From Deltaproteobacteria bacterium HGW-Deltaproteobacteria-18 (lineage in GTDB: Bacteria > Desulfobacterota > Desulfovibrionia > Desulfovibrionales > Desulfomicrobiaceae): a DNA stretch of 64,000 nucleotides. Below are positions 17,246 to 25,379 of the stretch, piece after piece. The first letter of the stretch is position 1. Every line of letters begins with the position of its first letter. Where the stretch lies: contig PHBE01000012.1 in NCBI GenBank assembly GCA_002841885.1, positions 82,146-146,145 on the forward strand, read 5' to 3'. A program made the translations under genes and the position numbers. The notes beneath the pieces are model-generated. The model searched no databases. It was not told where the DNA came from and saw only the letters and a list, made by a program, of their open reading frames with translations.

Positions 17246-17965
17246 ATGATGAGAGTATTTTTAGCTATAGTGACTTGCATAATTTCATTGAGTTGCTCAA
17301 AATTACAAACTAATAATACAACAATCGACAGTGAACTAACTAAAAGGAAAGGTTCAGAAACAAATATTCATGCAAAAGTTTCAGATCCTGCCGCAATAGA
17401 AAGTGCTAATAAAATAATTAAAGAGTTCGAAGAAAAATCTTTGCGGCAATTGTACCTAATGATGACGATAACATCAAATGAGGCATTAAAATCGAACCAG
17501 CACACGAACTTTCATGTTAGTGACAGTCTATACAAACTAATTGAGTCTCTTCAAGAATCTAAAATTTCAATAAACGACATTAGTAAATCTTCATTTTTTT
17601 TCGATGATCCTGTCGGGCAAGATTTGCCAGGGCGTGCAGGCGATAAATATTTTGAGTGTGTTGAAGTATCACCTTTATATGAAGATGAATCGCACATTAA
17701 AATTGCCGCCTACAAGGCACTTTACGTAAATCTTGATTTTAATATTCCAGTTGAAGTGACTTGGTTTGGAATTCAACCACTCATTGGTCAAAAGCTGAAC
17801 TCTGATTTTCTAATTTGTACGGGTGCAAAGACTTATATGACTATTGAGAACCAAGAGCGGACAAAAATTAATTTCATTTGGCCCATATGGGCTATCAAAA
17901 ATGGATATTATCCAGACGAACTTGCTCAAGAATATCGCAATCGTCTTAATAATAAACAGGAGTAA
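17246..17965 (+). CDS. Putative exported or lipid-anchored protein, unknown
   Basis: A 239-residue AT-rich gene. The N terminus MMRVFLAIVTCIISLSC is a hydrophobic signal; Cys17 could be lipidated, but the lipobox is imperfect. The rest is polar, with a helical region around residues 50-110 and a more beta-like second half. I recognise no family. AGGA lies 6 bases before the start at 17246. It is the first plus-strand gene of the island and is followed by another gene of similar composition. Confidence 0.6.
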   Translation: MMRVFLAIVTCIISLSCSKLQTNNTTIDSELTKRKGSETNIHAKVSDPAAIESANKIIKEFEEKSLRQLYLMMTITSNEALKSNQHTNFHVSDSLYKLIESLQESKISINDISKSSFFFDDPVGQDLPGRAGDKYFECVEVSPLYEDESHIKIAAYKALYVNLDFNIPVEVTWFGIQPLIGQKLNSDFLICTGAKTYMTIENQERTKINFIWPIWAIKNGYYPDELAQEYRNRLNNKQE

Positions 17966-18073
17966 AAACTACTCAAGAAGTGTTTAAAATGGATTATAAA
18001 TTATGATCTTTGTTAATGTTTAATTTTATATCAATATTGCAAACAGTGTTATCCGTGAATACTTGATACAAAT

Positions 18074-18964
18074 ATGATTTTTAGCGAAATAAATGCTATT
18101 GCGTCACTCATTGAAAAAGTATTTAAAATATTTAAAAAATCAAAAAATAAAAATATTTTAAATAACGATACAATTTCGTTACGCTTTATCAATTTATTTG
18201 AATCTCATGGCATTCACAGGAACCAAATTCCTAGAGCATTTGGTCACGGTATTACAATATCTTCTGTTCAGTCTGATAAAGATCTTTTAATTGAGCTTAC
18301 TGAACAAGCTCTTGTTGATGCTTGTATTCTTTTTAATATAAACAGAGAGTGGCTTGACGGGACTGATAACCAAATTTATCCCACATATGACTTCTATAAA
18401 AATCCAAAAGAATTTCAAATATTTGTCGACACTTTACTTTCTAAATCTCAATACAAAATTGACGGCGTATTACTTGTACCGTGTGAAAAAAAATCCGGAC
18501 AGGAGTCGTTGCTTCTTCTTCAAGAAATAGTTGGATATATAGAAGAAAATCCTTACTATAGATACTATTTGATTAACAATTGGTTTTATTCTTACTGGAA
18601 ATCTAGAGCGTATTTGACATCTTGCATAGCTACTTGTTGTGCAAAAAAAATTCTTGTGAAAGGATTATATTTACCTTCTTCTACTATAAAAATAATTTCT
18701 AGTGGCAATACTCTCATGCCTATGGGAAAATGTGGGATTTATCATTTTTGCGGAAAAAAATGGCATCCAGAAGACATGATATTATTACCTGATGAATTTT
18801 TAAAAGGAATTAATCCAGAAATTAACAAATTTGGATTGAAGGCTGGGTTAAAACTGTGGCTTGAGTTAGAGTCAAATGGCCATATGACATCTGGTTTAGA
18901 AGATAAAAACACAAAAATTAAATTTAAGACTAAATTAGAAAAAATGACAGGACGAGGCACTTGA
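18074..18964 (+). CDS. Conserved hypothetical protein with XRE-like N terminus
   Basis: A 296-residue AT-rich gene. The block LRFINLFESHGIHRNQIPRA with FGHGITISSVQ and FNINREWLDG belongs to a family I recall seeing in many proteobacteria, in which an N-terminal region resembling the HTH part of XRE regulators precedes a variable domain. The second half contains a Cys-rich patch (TSCIATCCAKK) and no motif I can name. No Shine-Dalgarno site is visible before the ATG. The function is unknown; it could be a stand-alone defence or regulatory protein. Confidence 0.6.
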   Translation: MIFSEINAIASLIEKVFKIFKKSKNKNILNNDTISLRFINLFESHGIHRNQIPRAFGHGITISSVQSDKDLLIELTEQALVDACILFNINREWLDGTDNQIYPTYDFYKNPKEFQIFVDTLLSKSQYKIDGVLLVPCEKKSGQESLLLLQEIVGYIEENPYYRYYLINNWFYSYWKSRAYLTSCIATCCAKKILVKGLYLPSSTIKIISSGNTLMPMGKCGIYHFCGKKWHPEDMILLPDEFLKGINPEINKFGLKAGLKLWLELESNGHMTSGLEDKNTKIKFKTKLEKMTGRGT

Positions 18965-19051
18965 TTTTGGTGCCCGATTGTTGGTGTCTAGCGATACCTT
19001 CCGCTATATCATTCAAACTTCCGGCCATGATCTCTCCCGCCTTAAGCTATG

Positions 19052-20020
19052 CTAGACAGAACCAACTACCGTGAATTCTGTCTCGATATGATATGAAGCT
19101 GATGCTCCGGACATATGCGGCTGGAAGTCTTCTTCCAGCCTACAGCATTCCTCATAATCAAGCATGTTGATCCGAACATGATTGCCATCATTCCTGTCTC
19201 GTCTTTGATCCAACCCCTGACCGCAATCGACACCAGCGATGTCCGTTAGAATGTGTCTATCATGGGCGTCCACTCCATGCTGTTTTTCAAAATAAACCGT
19301 GAAATTAACTTTAAAATTTAAAGGAACAAGTCTTGGAATCTGCTCCTCACACAATCCCCTAAATTCTCTGCAAAGCTCAAGTCTTATCTCAGATCCAGGA
19401 GCTTTACCCCTGCGTTTGTCTCCCTTCAAAGCTGTGCAGACCTGAATTTCCATAATTGGATGTACGCAATCTGGTGAAGTCAACACAGAGATTATCTCAG
19501 TAAGCACATTGCAGAATCGGTCTTCCATGAAAAAATAAGGCTCAATAAGGACGACTCTTTTCGACCTCTTCAGCATGGGAGCCACAGCGGCTACAATATC
19601 CTTTGCGTTTCTGGTTGCCCTGCAACTCCGTGTACAATTCCATAGGTGATGGTCGCCGGTAACGATGTCGTCGAAAGGTATGACCCTTCCATGTTTTCGA
19701 GGATTGGCGTCTGCCAGAATACCATGAAATGGAAGCCGCGCATCCTCAACCTCTGCCTCGATCAGCCAATCGCCACCATTGAAGACCGAATGCTCTCGTA
19801 TGACCGAATGAGGTAGCAGCCATTTATCTAAGAGGACTTCAAGTCGCATTCGGTCCATCTCAGACGCGCCTCCGAGCATCCGCATAACCTTCTGACGCCA
19901 TTTACGCGGATATTGGGAAAGAACCCGACCCGTGTCGTTAAACGCATCTCTCAGAAAACCGTACTGTCGGGAGTACTCCGCGACAAGGACGCTTGGATCA
20001 AGAGCGTACTCTTGGATCAT
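19052..20020 (-). CDS. Phospholipase-D-like protein, last gene of restriction operon
   Basis: A 322-residue protein. The middle contains VVLIEPYFFMEDRF, a strand-helix seen in PLD-superfamily proteins. The C-terminal third has HDRHILTDIAGVDCGQG at about residue 253, like a degenerate HxK-type PLD motif with Arg in place of Lys. Such proteins can act as nucleases when paired with ATPases; activity here is inference. Its start overlaps the upstream ATPase stop by 4 bases (ATGA), so the two are almost certainly translated together and act as a pair. It is the end of the minus-strand operon that begins at 30245 or at the 28739 promoter. Confidence 0.6.
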   Translation of the reverse strand: MIQEYALDPSVLVAEYSRQYGFLRDAFNDTGRVLSQYPRKWRQKVMRMLGGASEMDRMRLEVLLDKWLLPHSVIREHSVFNGGDWLIEAEVEDARLPFHGILADANPRKHGRVIPFDDIVTGDHHLWNCTRSCRATRNAKDIVAAVAPMLKRSKRVVLIEPYFFMEDRFCNVLTEIISVLTSPDCVHPIMEIQVCTALKGDKRRGKAPGSEIRLELCREFRGLCEEQIPRLVPLNFKVNFTVYFEKQHGVDAHDRHILTDIAGVDCGQGLDQRRDRNDGNHVRINMLDYEECCRLEEDFQPHMSGASASYHIETEFTVVGSV

Positions 20021-21696
20021 GAGAACAGCTCCTCTGATCTTTCAGCGAAGAAACCTCCTGGCCAGCGGGTCAAAAAGTCTCCGTCCTTATCAATGAGAAT
20101 TTCCTTGAAAATTGTGCCATCCTCAGTTGCGCGGATGTGATAAATCGCCACCTGTTCCGGGTCTAATTTTGGGGCGTGTGGGGGTAGTTCATTACTAGAC
20201 GTCTGACGAATTCGCCGCATGATCCTGAGCATTAGATGCTCACTATGAGTCTCAATGATGAAGCAGTTCCCCTTGGTCGTGCTTTCATGGATGAACAGAT
20301 CCCCAAGTCCGACCTGAAGCTTTGGATGAATATGCAGTTCGGGCTGCTCGATAGACAATATGGAATTACGCGTTACCAGCGAAGCAACGACCACTGGCAG
20401 CACTTGGGAAATGCCGACACCTATGTCCTGAGGCATAACTTTTATGTTCTTTGCCTCTTCGACCAAATACAAACGTTTTTCTGGCCTTTGGGCCAAAATG
20501 TCATTCAGTTCTTGTTGATAATCATCAAGGCTTCTCCCAGAACGAAGGGCTGCCATGAGACGCCCGTTTTCATTAATCCGACGGAAGATTTCCATCTCAA
20601 GACGGTAGCCGCTATCAAGCCTTTCATCACTTGCCAGCCATTTATTCGCATCTTTAATCAATGCCTCGCCTTGGTTGCAAAGAGCATCCCAGGCTGCGAG
20701 ACCATTTGACCAGCGGGACGGGTCAGGAGATTTTACCTCGACGTAGTTCCGTTCTGGCACTTCCCTGATCGGCCCAAGATAGCACATTTTTTCGAGATCA
20801 TTGCGCACCATTTCACCGGGGCCGGTAATAAGCGACGTCAGGCAACTGGAAATGATGTGGGTGGCCTCTATGACGGCAGAGTAGTCCTCTAGCGGGATGT
20901 CGGATTCGAAAGATTTTGAAACAGGAAGGATACGTTCCCACTGTGGAAGAGGTGACGTCATGCCACGCAAAATTTTTCTATGTGAAAAATAATCTACAAT
21001 TTCATTGTCGAGATCATCGGGTGTTCCTGCCCACCAGTTAATTAATTTATTGAGGGCTCCTGCATCGACGCCATCATAGTCTCCACCGTCCAAGGCAGCT
21101 TCAATCTCCCGCTTAAAAGCTGCGCTACCATCATTATTATCCCAGTAGACCGAATTGAATGGATTGAGGGAAAGGTAAACCAGTTCTTTTCCAGGAAGGA
21201 AATTCAGGGTCGCCAGAGACTCCTCGTTCACCATAACACTATATTCCGTAACAGCCGGTTTCCCCGCCATGGGGTTAAGGCTGTCGTCTTCGATAACTTG
21301 AACTGCGATGCCAACAGAGGCCGAGTTAACTCGACCGACAGCTTCTTTCAGTTCAATTTGCTCTTGATCCCAGAGCTTGGAATCATCTGTATCGTAATAA
21401 TCCGGGAGAGGGTCAGCAGAAAGATCGAGATCAAAAGTGATCTTAATTGGGAGGCTTTGATCATGTTTGTAGACAAGATTACTGAACCCGCCCAGATCCA
21501 TGCTACCACCGAGCAGGGTTTTGTCAGGATCTGTATTCTGCCGTAAAAAAATTTCACGGGCATAGTGCAGCGCTTGGACAACTGTACTTTTGCCAGCACT
21601 GTTCGCGCCGAAGAGCATGGTCAGGGGCTTCAGCTTGATGCGGCACGGCCCCTTGATGCCTTTGAAATTTTCCAGCGTGATGGCGGTAATAACCAT
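20017..21696 (-). CDS. SMC/RecF-like AAA ATPase (DUF3696/OLD-like)
   Basis: A 559-residue ATPase with an ABC-type head. Walker A is GANSAGKS at residues 30-37 just after the beta-hairpin ITLENFKGI. The signature/Walker B region SIEQPELHIHPKLQ is near 448, and a histidine switch THSEHL follows near 482. No TOPRIM domain is visible, unlike true OLD nucleases. Such ATPases usually sense invading DNA and license a partner nuclease; the overlapping PLD-like gene is the obvious partner. The start at 21696 follows AGGAG; longer frames lack a site. Confidence 0.8.
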   Translation of the reverse strand: MVITAITLENFKGIKGPCRIKLKPLTMLFGANSAGKSTVVQALHYAREIFLRQNTDPDKTLLGGSMDLGGFSNLVYKHDQSLPIKITFDLDLSADPLPDYYDTDDSKLWDQEQIELKEAVGRVNSASVGIAVQVIEDDSLNPMAGKPAVTEYSVMVNEESLATLNFLPGKELVYLSLNPFNSVYWDNNDGSAAFKREIEAALDGGDYDGVDAGALNKLINWWAGTPDDLDNEIVDYFSHRKILRGMTSPLPQWERILPVSKSFESDIPLEDYSAVIEATHIISSCLTSLITGPGEMVRNDLEKMCYLGPIREVPERNYVEVKSPDPSRWSNGLAAWDALCNQGEALIKDANKWLASDERLDSGYRLEMEIFRRINENGRLMAALRSGRSLDDYQQELNDILAQRPEKRLYLVEEAKNIKVMPQDIGVGISQVLPVVVASLVTRNSILSIEQPELHIHPKLQVGLGDLFIHESTTKGNCFIIETHSEHLMLRIMRRIRQTSSNELPPHAPKLDPEQVAIYHIRATEDGTIFKEILIDKDGDFLTRWPGGFFAERSEELFS

Positions 21697-21712
21697 GAGT
21701 CTCTCCTGAATA

Positions 21713-22402
21713 CTAAGCAGCAAGCCACAATGTGGCGATCTCTGTACATGCAGCCTGTACGTGCTGCATGTTGCGTTTATAGGCTTTGGGAGCATGTACG
21801 ACCTTTCCCGCGAACACATCCACAACAAAGCAGTTGTGCGGCTTCACGGAGGCCTCTGACGACAATATTTCGGCCAGGTATCGATAGAGCACTGTGCCAA
21901 CAATGGGCATGGCTTCATCGGAAAGCGGGTGCGTTTTACCGAGGTAGAGTTTGATGCCGCCCACGATAGCCCCAGATTCGGAATCGGTGAGCAACACTTC
22001 TGGCCGGACACTTACATCCATACCCGCCAAGCTCATCTTGGGAACCGAATTCTCACCTTCAACCGGAGTATAGCCGTTGGTAGGAACCTGTTCCGCGATA
22101 TTGAGAAAAGAAATGAGCGCTTGAGTACAGAGGTCTGCGGTTTGTCCTTCCCAACTTTCCTGATTCGCCATGGCGGAAAGAGATGCTATTGCTCGTTGTA
22201 ACTGGTCCGTGTTGGGTCTGTGTATGGTGAAATATGCCTTGATGGCCTGTTCGGCCTTGGCATATCGCGCCACAATGAAATCCTTGGGTTCACGTTGTTC
22301 CTTAATGATGGTACTCCGACGCCCCGGCAAGGGGGCGGAAAGATACTCCCCGAGTTTGTTCAAAGACATGCGAGGATTCGTACGTTCACGCTGCGTATAC
22401 AT
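21713..22402 (-). CDS. Unknown conserved protein of the restriction operon
   Basis: A 229-residue protein. The N-terminal part contains MSLNKLGEYL, PGRRSTIIKEQREPKDFIVA and RYAKAEQAI, a pattern I recall from proteins next to defence ATPases. The C-terminal half (VRPEVLL, then GGIKLYLGKTHPL, then CFVVDVFAGKVVHAP) looks like alternating strands and could be a divergent PD-(D/E)XK-type fold, but the catalytic residues are not clear. The start at 22402 follows AGGGAG at 9 bases; a frame opening at 22495 would overlap the small upstream gene. It ends 16 bases before the ATPase gene. Confidence 0.6.
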   Translation of the reverse strand: MYTQRERTNPRMSLNKLGEYLSAPLPGRRSTIIKEQREPKDFIVARYAKAEQAIKAYFTIHRPNTDQLQRAIASLSAMANQESWEGQTADLCTQALISFLNIAEQVPTNGYTPVEGENSVPKMSLAGMDVSVRPEVLLTDSESGAIVGGIKLYLGKTHPLSDEAMPIVGTVLYRYLAEILSSEASVKPHNCFVVDVFAGKVVHAPKAYKRNMQHVQAACTEIATLWLAA

Positions 22403-22463
22403 ATCGAGAAACTCCCTGCTGGCGACCGGAGTCGCCAGCATGCAAATTGTTCTACTCTGTGGA

Positions 22464-22646
22464 TTAATCGCGACGATCGTCCACTTCTTTGGCAACGCCT
22501 TTAAACGGCTTGCCGTCTTCTTTAACGTCCATGAACCTGCCGGTCTCCGTATCTCGTTTTACCCATTGACCAGTATTAGGATTTTGCACCTGCGTGCGAT
22601 CATTGACGCTACCCTGTCGGTATCCTTTGCCTGTGTTTTTGGCCAT
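22464..22646 (-). CDS. Small basic protein, 60 residues
   Basis: MAKNTGKGYRQGSVNDRTQV is followed by QNPNTGQWVKRDTETGRFMD and a Lys/Asp-rich tail. It is a very polar, probably extended or small beta-rich protein of a family often found beside restriction or toxin genes. A clear GGAGG lies 6 bases before the start. It is placed 50 bases after hsdS and 61 bases before the 229-residue gene, so it is in the operon. The role is unknown; an anti-restriction or adaptor role is only a guess. Confidence 0.65.
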   Translation of the reverse strand: MAKNTGKGYRQGSVNDRTQVQNPNTGQWVKRDTETGRFMDVKEDGKPFKGVAKEVDDRRD

Positions 22647-22696
22647 TTGTGGCCTCCAAGAGAGTTAAAGAGTTACAGTCATAAGACAAAGCTTTG

Positions 22697-23866
22697 CTAT
22701 AAATCCCCCCGGAACGCGCGTTGTTGGAGGGAGGAGAAAATATTATTTGAGACATCTGCAAGCTGTTCAAGTTTCTTCCATGTTACTTTTGCTCTGAGAA
22801 CCGTATCCGAAAATTGTTGCTGCAATTTCATATCAGGAACGAGCATCTTGAAATTCGACAGTTGTGTTTTGTTGATCGTGGCAATGCCAGTGGTTTGCTT
22901 CGCTGCGCATAGAAAATATCTTTTTCCTCGAATACTTCCGATCAAAAAACTGGCGTATTCAGGAAGGACAAACGATGTGTCAAAACGGACTTTGAAAATA
23001 TGATTTTGGTGTATGCAAGGAGAAATGGATCCATCCCAAACAGCACCCCTGCCCAATTTGTCGGGATCCCCTCCTTCAGTAAGAAGAAGATCACCTTTTT
23101 TTATTGAAAACCTTGCTACATCAGTTGGGGAGACGGAAATGGATTTCATGTCAGAAGTATCAATCCAACCATCTTGGACATTCGCAACACGCATGTACGG
23201 CACTTCAACAAGCTTTAGTTCCTTGTACTTTTTGCCCTTCGTCACACCAGAACCGATAGATGCAACATTTTTAAGAAGCACTTCATCCCACCCCATAGAA
23301 TTCGTCACCGGATCACCGAACATTTTTAGAAAAACAGAGCGCAAGAAGGTGTCGGCCAGTGCAATGGCATCCTGACGCTTGCGGCGAATGGTGTCGACCT
23401 GGTCCAGAATGGCGGCAATGCGTTTTTGTTCGGGCAGGGGTGGAAGAGGGATTTTTATTTCAGCAACACTCTGAGGTCTTGCTCGAAGTAATGACCCACC
23501 AATCCCAGCAACCGTTTGCATAAAAGAATGATGAAAAACATCAGAAAGCAGAACATGTCTGAGGTATTGAGGAAAAAAATCTTTTCCTCTAAATATAATC
23601 CACTCACTAGATGCGATTTGTCTGGTCGAGTTAGCTGGCCCGACAATCCACACTCTTCTGATATGGGGCACTATTCGAGATAAAAGTACATCATTTTCTT
23701 GGACAACCTTCTTCGACGAACCAATTTCACTACCGAAAAGGATCTCCGGAGAATACTGATCATAGGCTGGAATGCTAAACAATTCAAAAGCTTCATCTGA
23801 GAATTTCTTTGGATCTACAGATCCTCCCCGCGAAACCATGTAGTCACCCAATGAAACGTTATTCAT
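22697..23866 (-). CDS. hsdS: Type I restriction specificity subunit
   Basis: A 389-residue HsdS with two target-recognition domains. The first ends in the conserved spacer helix IPLPPLPEQKRIAAILDQVD with TIRRKRQDAIALAD. The second domain starts at about residue 195 (WDEVLLKNVASIGSG) and ends with a second helix KLQQQFSDTVLRAKVTWKKL. This subunit selects a bipartite DNA sequence for methylation or cleavage by HsdM and HsdR. Its start overlaps the hsdM stop by 8 bases. Confidence 0.92.
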   Translation of the reverse strand: MNNVSLGDYMVSRGGSVDPKKFSDEAFELFSIPAYDQYSPEILFGSEIGSSKKVVQENDVLLSRIVPHIRRVWIVGPANSTRQIASSEWIIFRGKDFFPQYLRHVLLSDVFHHSFMQTVAGIGGSLLRARPQSVAEIKIPLPPLPEQKRIAAILDQVDTIRRKRQDAIALADTFLRSVFLKMFGDPVTNSMGWDEVLLKNVASIGSGVTKGKKYKELKLVEVPYMRVANVQDGWIDTSDMKSISVSPTDVARFSIKKGDLLLTEGGDPDKLGRGAVWDGSISPCIHQNHIFKVRFDTSFVLPEYASFLIGSIRGKRYFLCAAKQTTGIATINKTQLSNFKMLVPDMKLQQQFSDTVLRAKVTWKKLEQLADVSNNIFSSLQQRAFRGDL

Positions 23867-25379
23867 TGATCATCCCTTTCAGTACTTTCAAATCGCTCAG
23901 AATATCTGTCTCAAGCGCTTCCATCTTTTCAATGATAACTTTAGGCTCGTCGTACCCCTGCTCTTCATACTTATCTTCCTTGTAACGAGTAATGGAGAGG
24001 TCGTACTTGCTGTTCACGATATCATTTTTGGGAATGAAGAACGCCTTGCTGCTTCTATCTGTATCCTTTATAGAATCACGATTTTCCCAACGTTCCAGAA
24101 GTTGTGGCAAGTCGTTAGCCGTGATCTTGGTGCGTTTGTCATCCAGAGAATAACCGTCGTTTTGCACGTCGTAGAAGAAGACGTCCCGCGTATCGCCGCC
24201 CTTGGAGAAAATAAGAATTCCGGTGGAAACTCCCGCGTAGGGCTTGAACACACCAGCAGGCAAGGAGATGACGGCTTCCAACTGATTTTCTTCTACCAGA
24301 GCCATACGCAGTGCCAAATGTGCCTGTGAGGAACCAAAAAGTACGCCATCCGGCACGATGACCGCGGCTCTGCCGCCCATCTTCAACATTCGCAGAATAA
24401 GCAGAACAAAAAGCAACTCAGTCTTCTTGGTCTTAACCTTTTTCACTAGGGAAGGGTGTACCCGGTCGAAGTCAATAGCACCTTTGAAAGGCGGGTTGGC
24501 CAGGATGACGTTAAAGGCGTTTACCGACTTCTCCGGGAAATTGTCAGAGAAGCTGCTGGCCAGGGTATCCTGGTAGTGAATGTGGGGCACTTTCACCCCA
24601 TGAAGGATCATATTCATTGCCGAGACACGCAGCATGGTGGCGTCAAAATCAAAACCGGTAAGGAAACCGTTGTTGATGTGGTCCTTTTGTTCAGTTCTGA
24701 GCTTGTCCAGACTGTAAATTTTTCCCGTTTCCTCTGACTCAAAAATTCCTTCATCGGAAGTGTACGTTTCCATCATATGATGAAGAGTTTCGACCAGAAA
24801 GCCGGCTGTGCCGCATGCCGGATCGCATACCTTCTCATCGGGCTTGGGGTCGATCAGTTTGACGATGGTATGAATGATATGTCGCGGTGTTCGGAACTGT
24901 CCGGCGATACCCGCCTGATTCAATTTGCTGAGAAGATGTTCGTATAGATTGCCTTTCGTGTCACCACCACCAACCAAGGGCATCTTGTTTACCGCATTGA
25001 CGGCGAGTTCGACCAGTTCTGGTTTCTGGATCATAAGCTGAGCGCCTTTCATAAAGGAGCCATATCCATCAACCTGTTCAAAATGTTTGAAAATCTCATC
25101 GCGTAGTAAAGGGAGAAGTTGAGCGCCGGTTTTGTCATTGAAGTCGCTCCAACGCAGATGCTGCTGGTCCTTCTTGAAAATTCGCTCCTCTTCCTTCAAC
25201 GCTTTCCCCGTGCGTTTGGCGATCACCTCATGCCTAGTCTCCGTGATGTCCAGAAGTCGGGCAAAGATCAGATACGAGATCTGTTCAATGACCGTGATAG
25301 GGTTGGTGATGCCGCCGGAATGAAAATCCAGCCAGAGATTGTCCAATTTGCTCATAATATCTTTCTCAGGAGAGGTCAT
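23859..25379 (-). CDS. hsdM: Type I restriction N6-adenine methyltransferase subunit
   Basis: A 506-residue HsdM. The S-adenosylmethionine site DPACGTAGFLVE is near residue 186, and the catalytic NPPF of an N6-adenine methylase (ANPPFKG) is near 294. An N-terminal helical domain and a C-terminal region for binding HsdS flank the core. The ATG at 25379 follows the hsdR stop immediately; the ATG at 25355 (MSKLDNLW) is an equally plausible start for this family. It methylates the recognition site and protects host DNA. Confidence 0.92.
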   Translation of the reverse strand: MTSPEKDIMSKLDNLWLDFHSGGITNPITVIEQISYLIFARLLDITETRHEVIAKRTGKALKEEERIFKKDQQHLRWSDFNDKTGAQLLPLLRDEIFKHFEQVDGYGSFMKGAQLMIQKPELVELAVNAVNKMPLVGGGDTKGNLYEHLLSKLNQAGIAGQFRTPRHIIHTIVKLIDPKPDEKVCDPACGTAGFLVETLHHMMETYTSDEGIFESEETGKIYSLDKLRTEQKDHINNGFLTGFDFDATMLRVSAMNMILHGVKVPHIHYQDTLASSFSDNFPEKSVNAFNVILANPPFKGAIDFDRVHPSLVKKVKTKKTELLFVLLILRMLKMGGRAAVIVPDGVLFGSSQAHLALRMALVEENQLEAVISLPAGVFKPYAGVSTGILIFSKGGDTRDVFFYDVQNDGYSLDDKRTKITANDLPQLLERWENRDSIKDTDRSSKAFFIPKNDIVNSKYDLSITRYKEDKYEEQGYDEPKVIIEKMEALETDILSDLKVLKGMINE

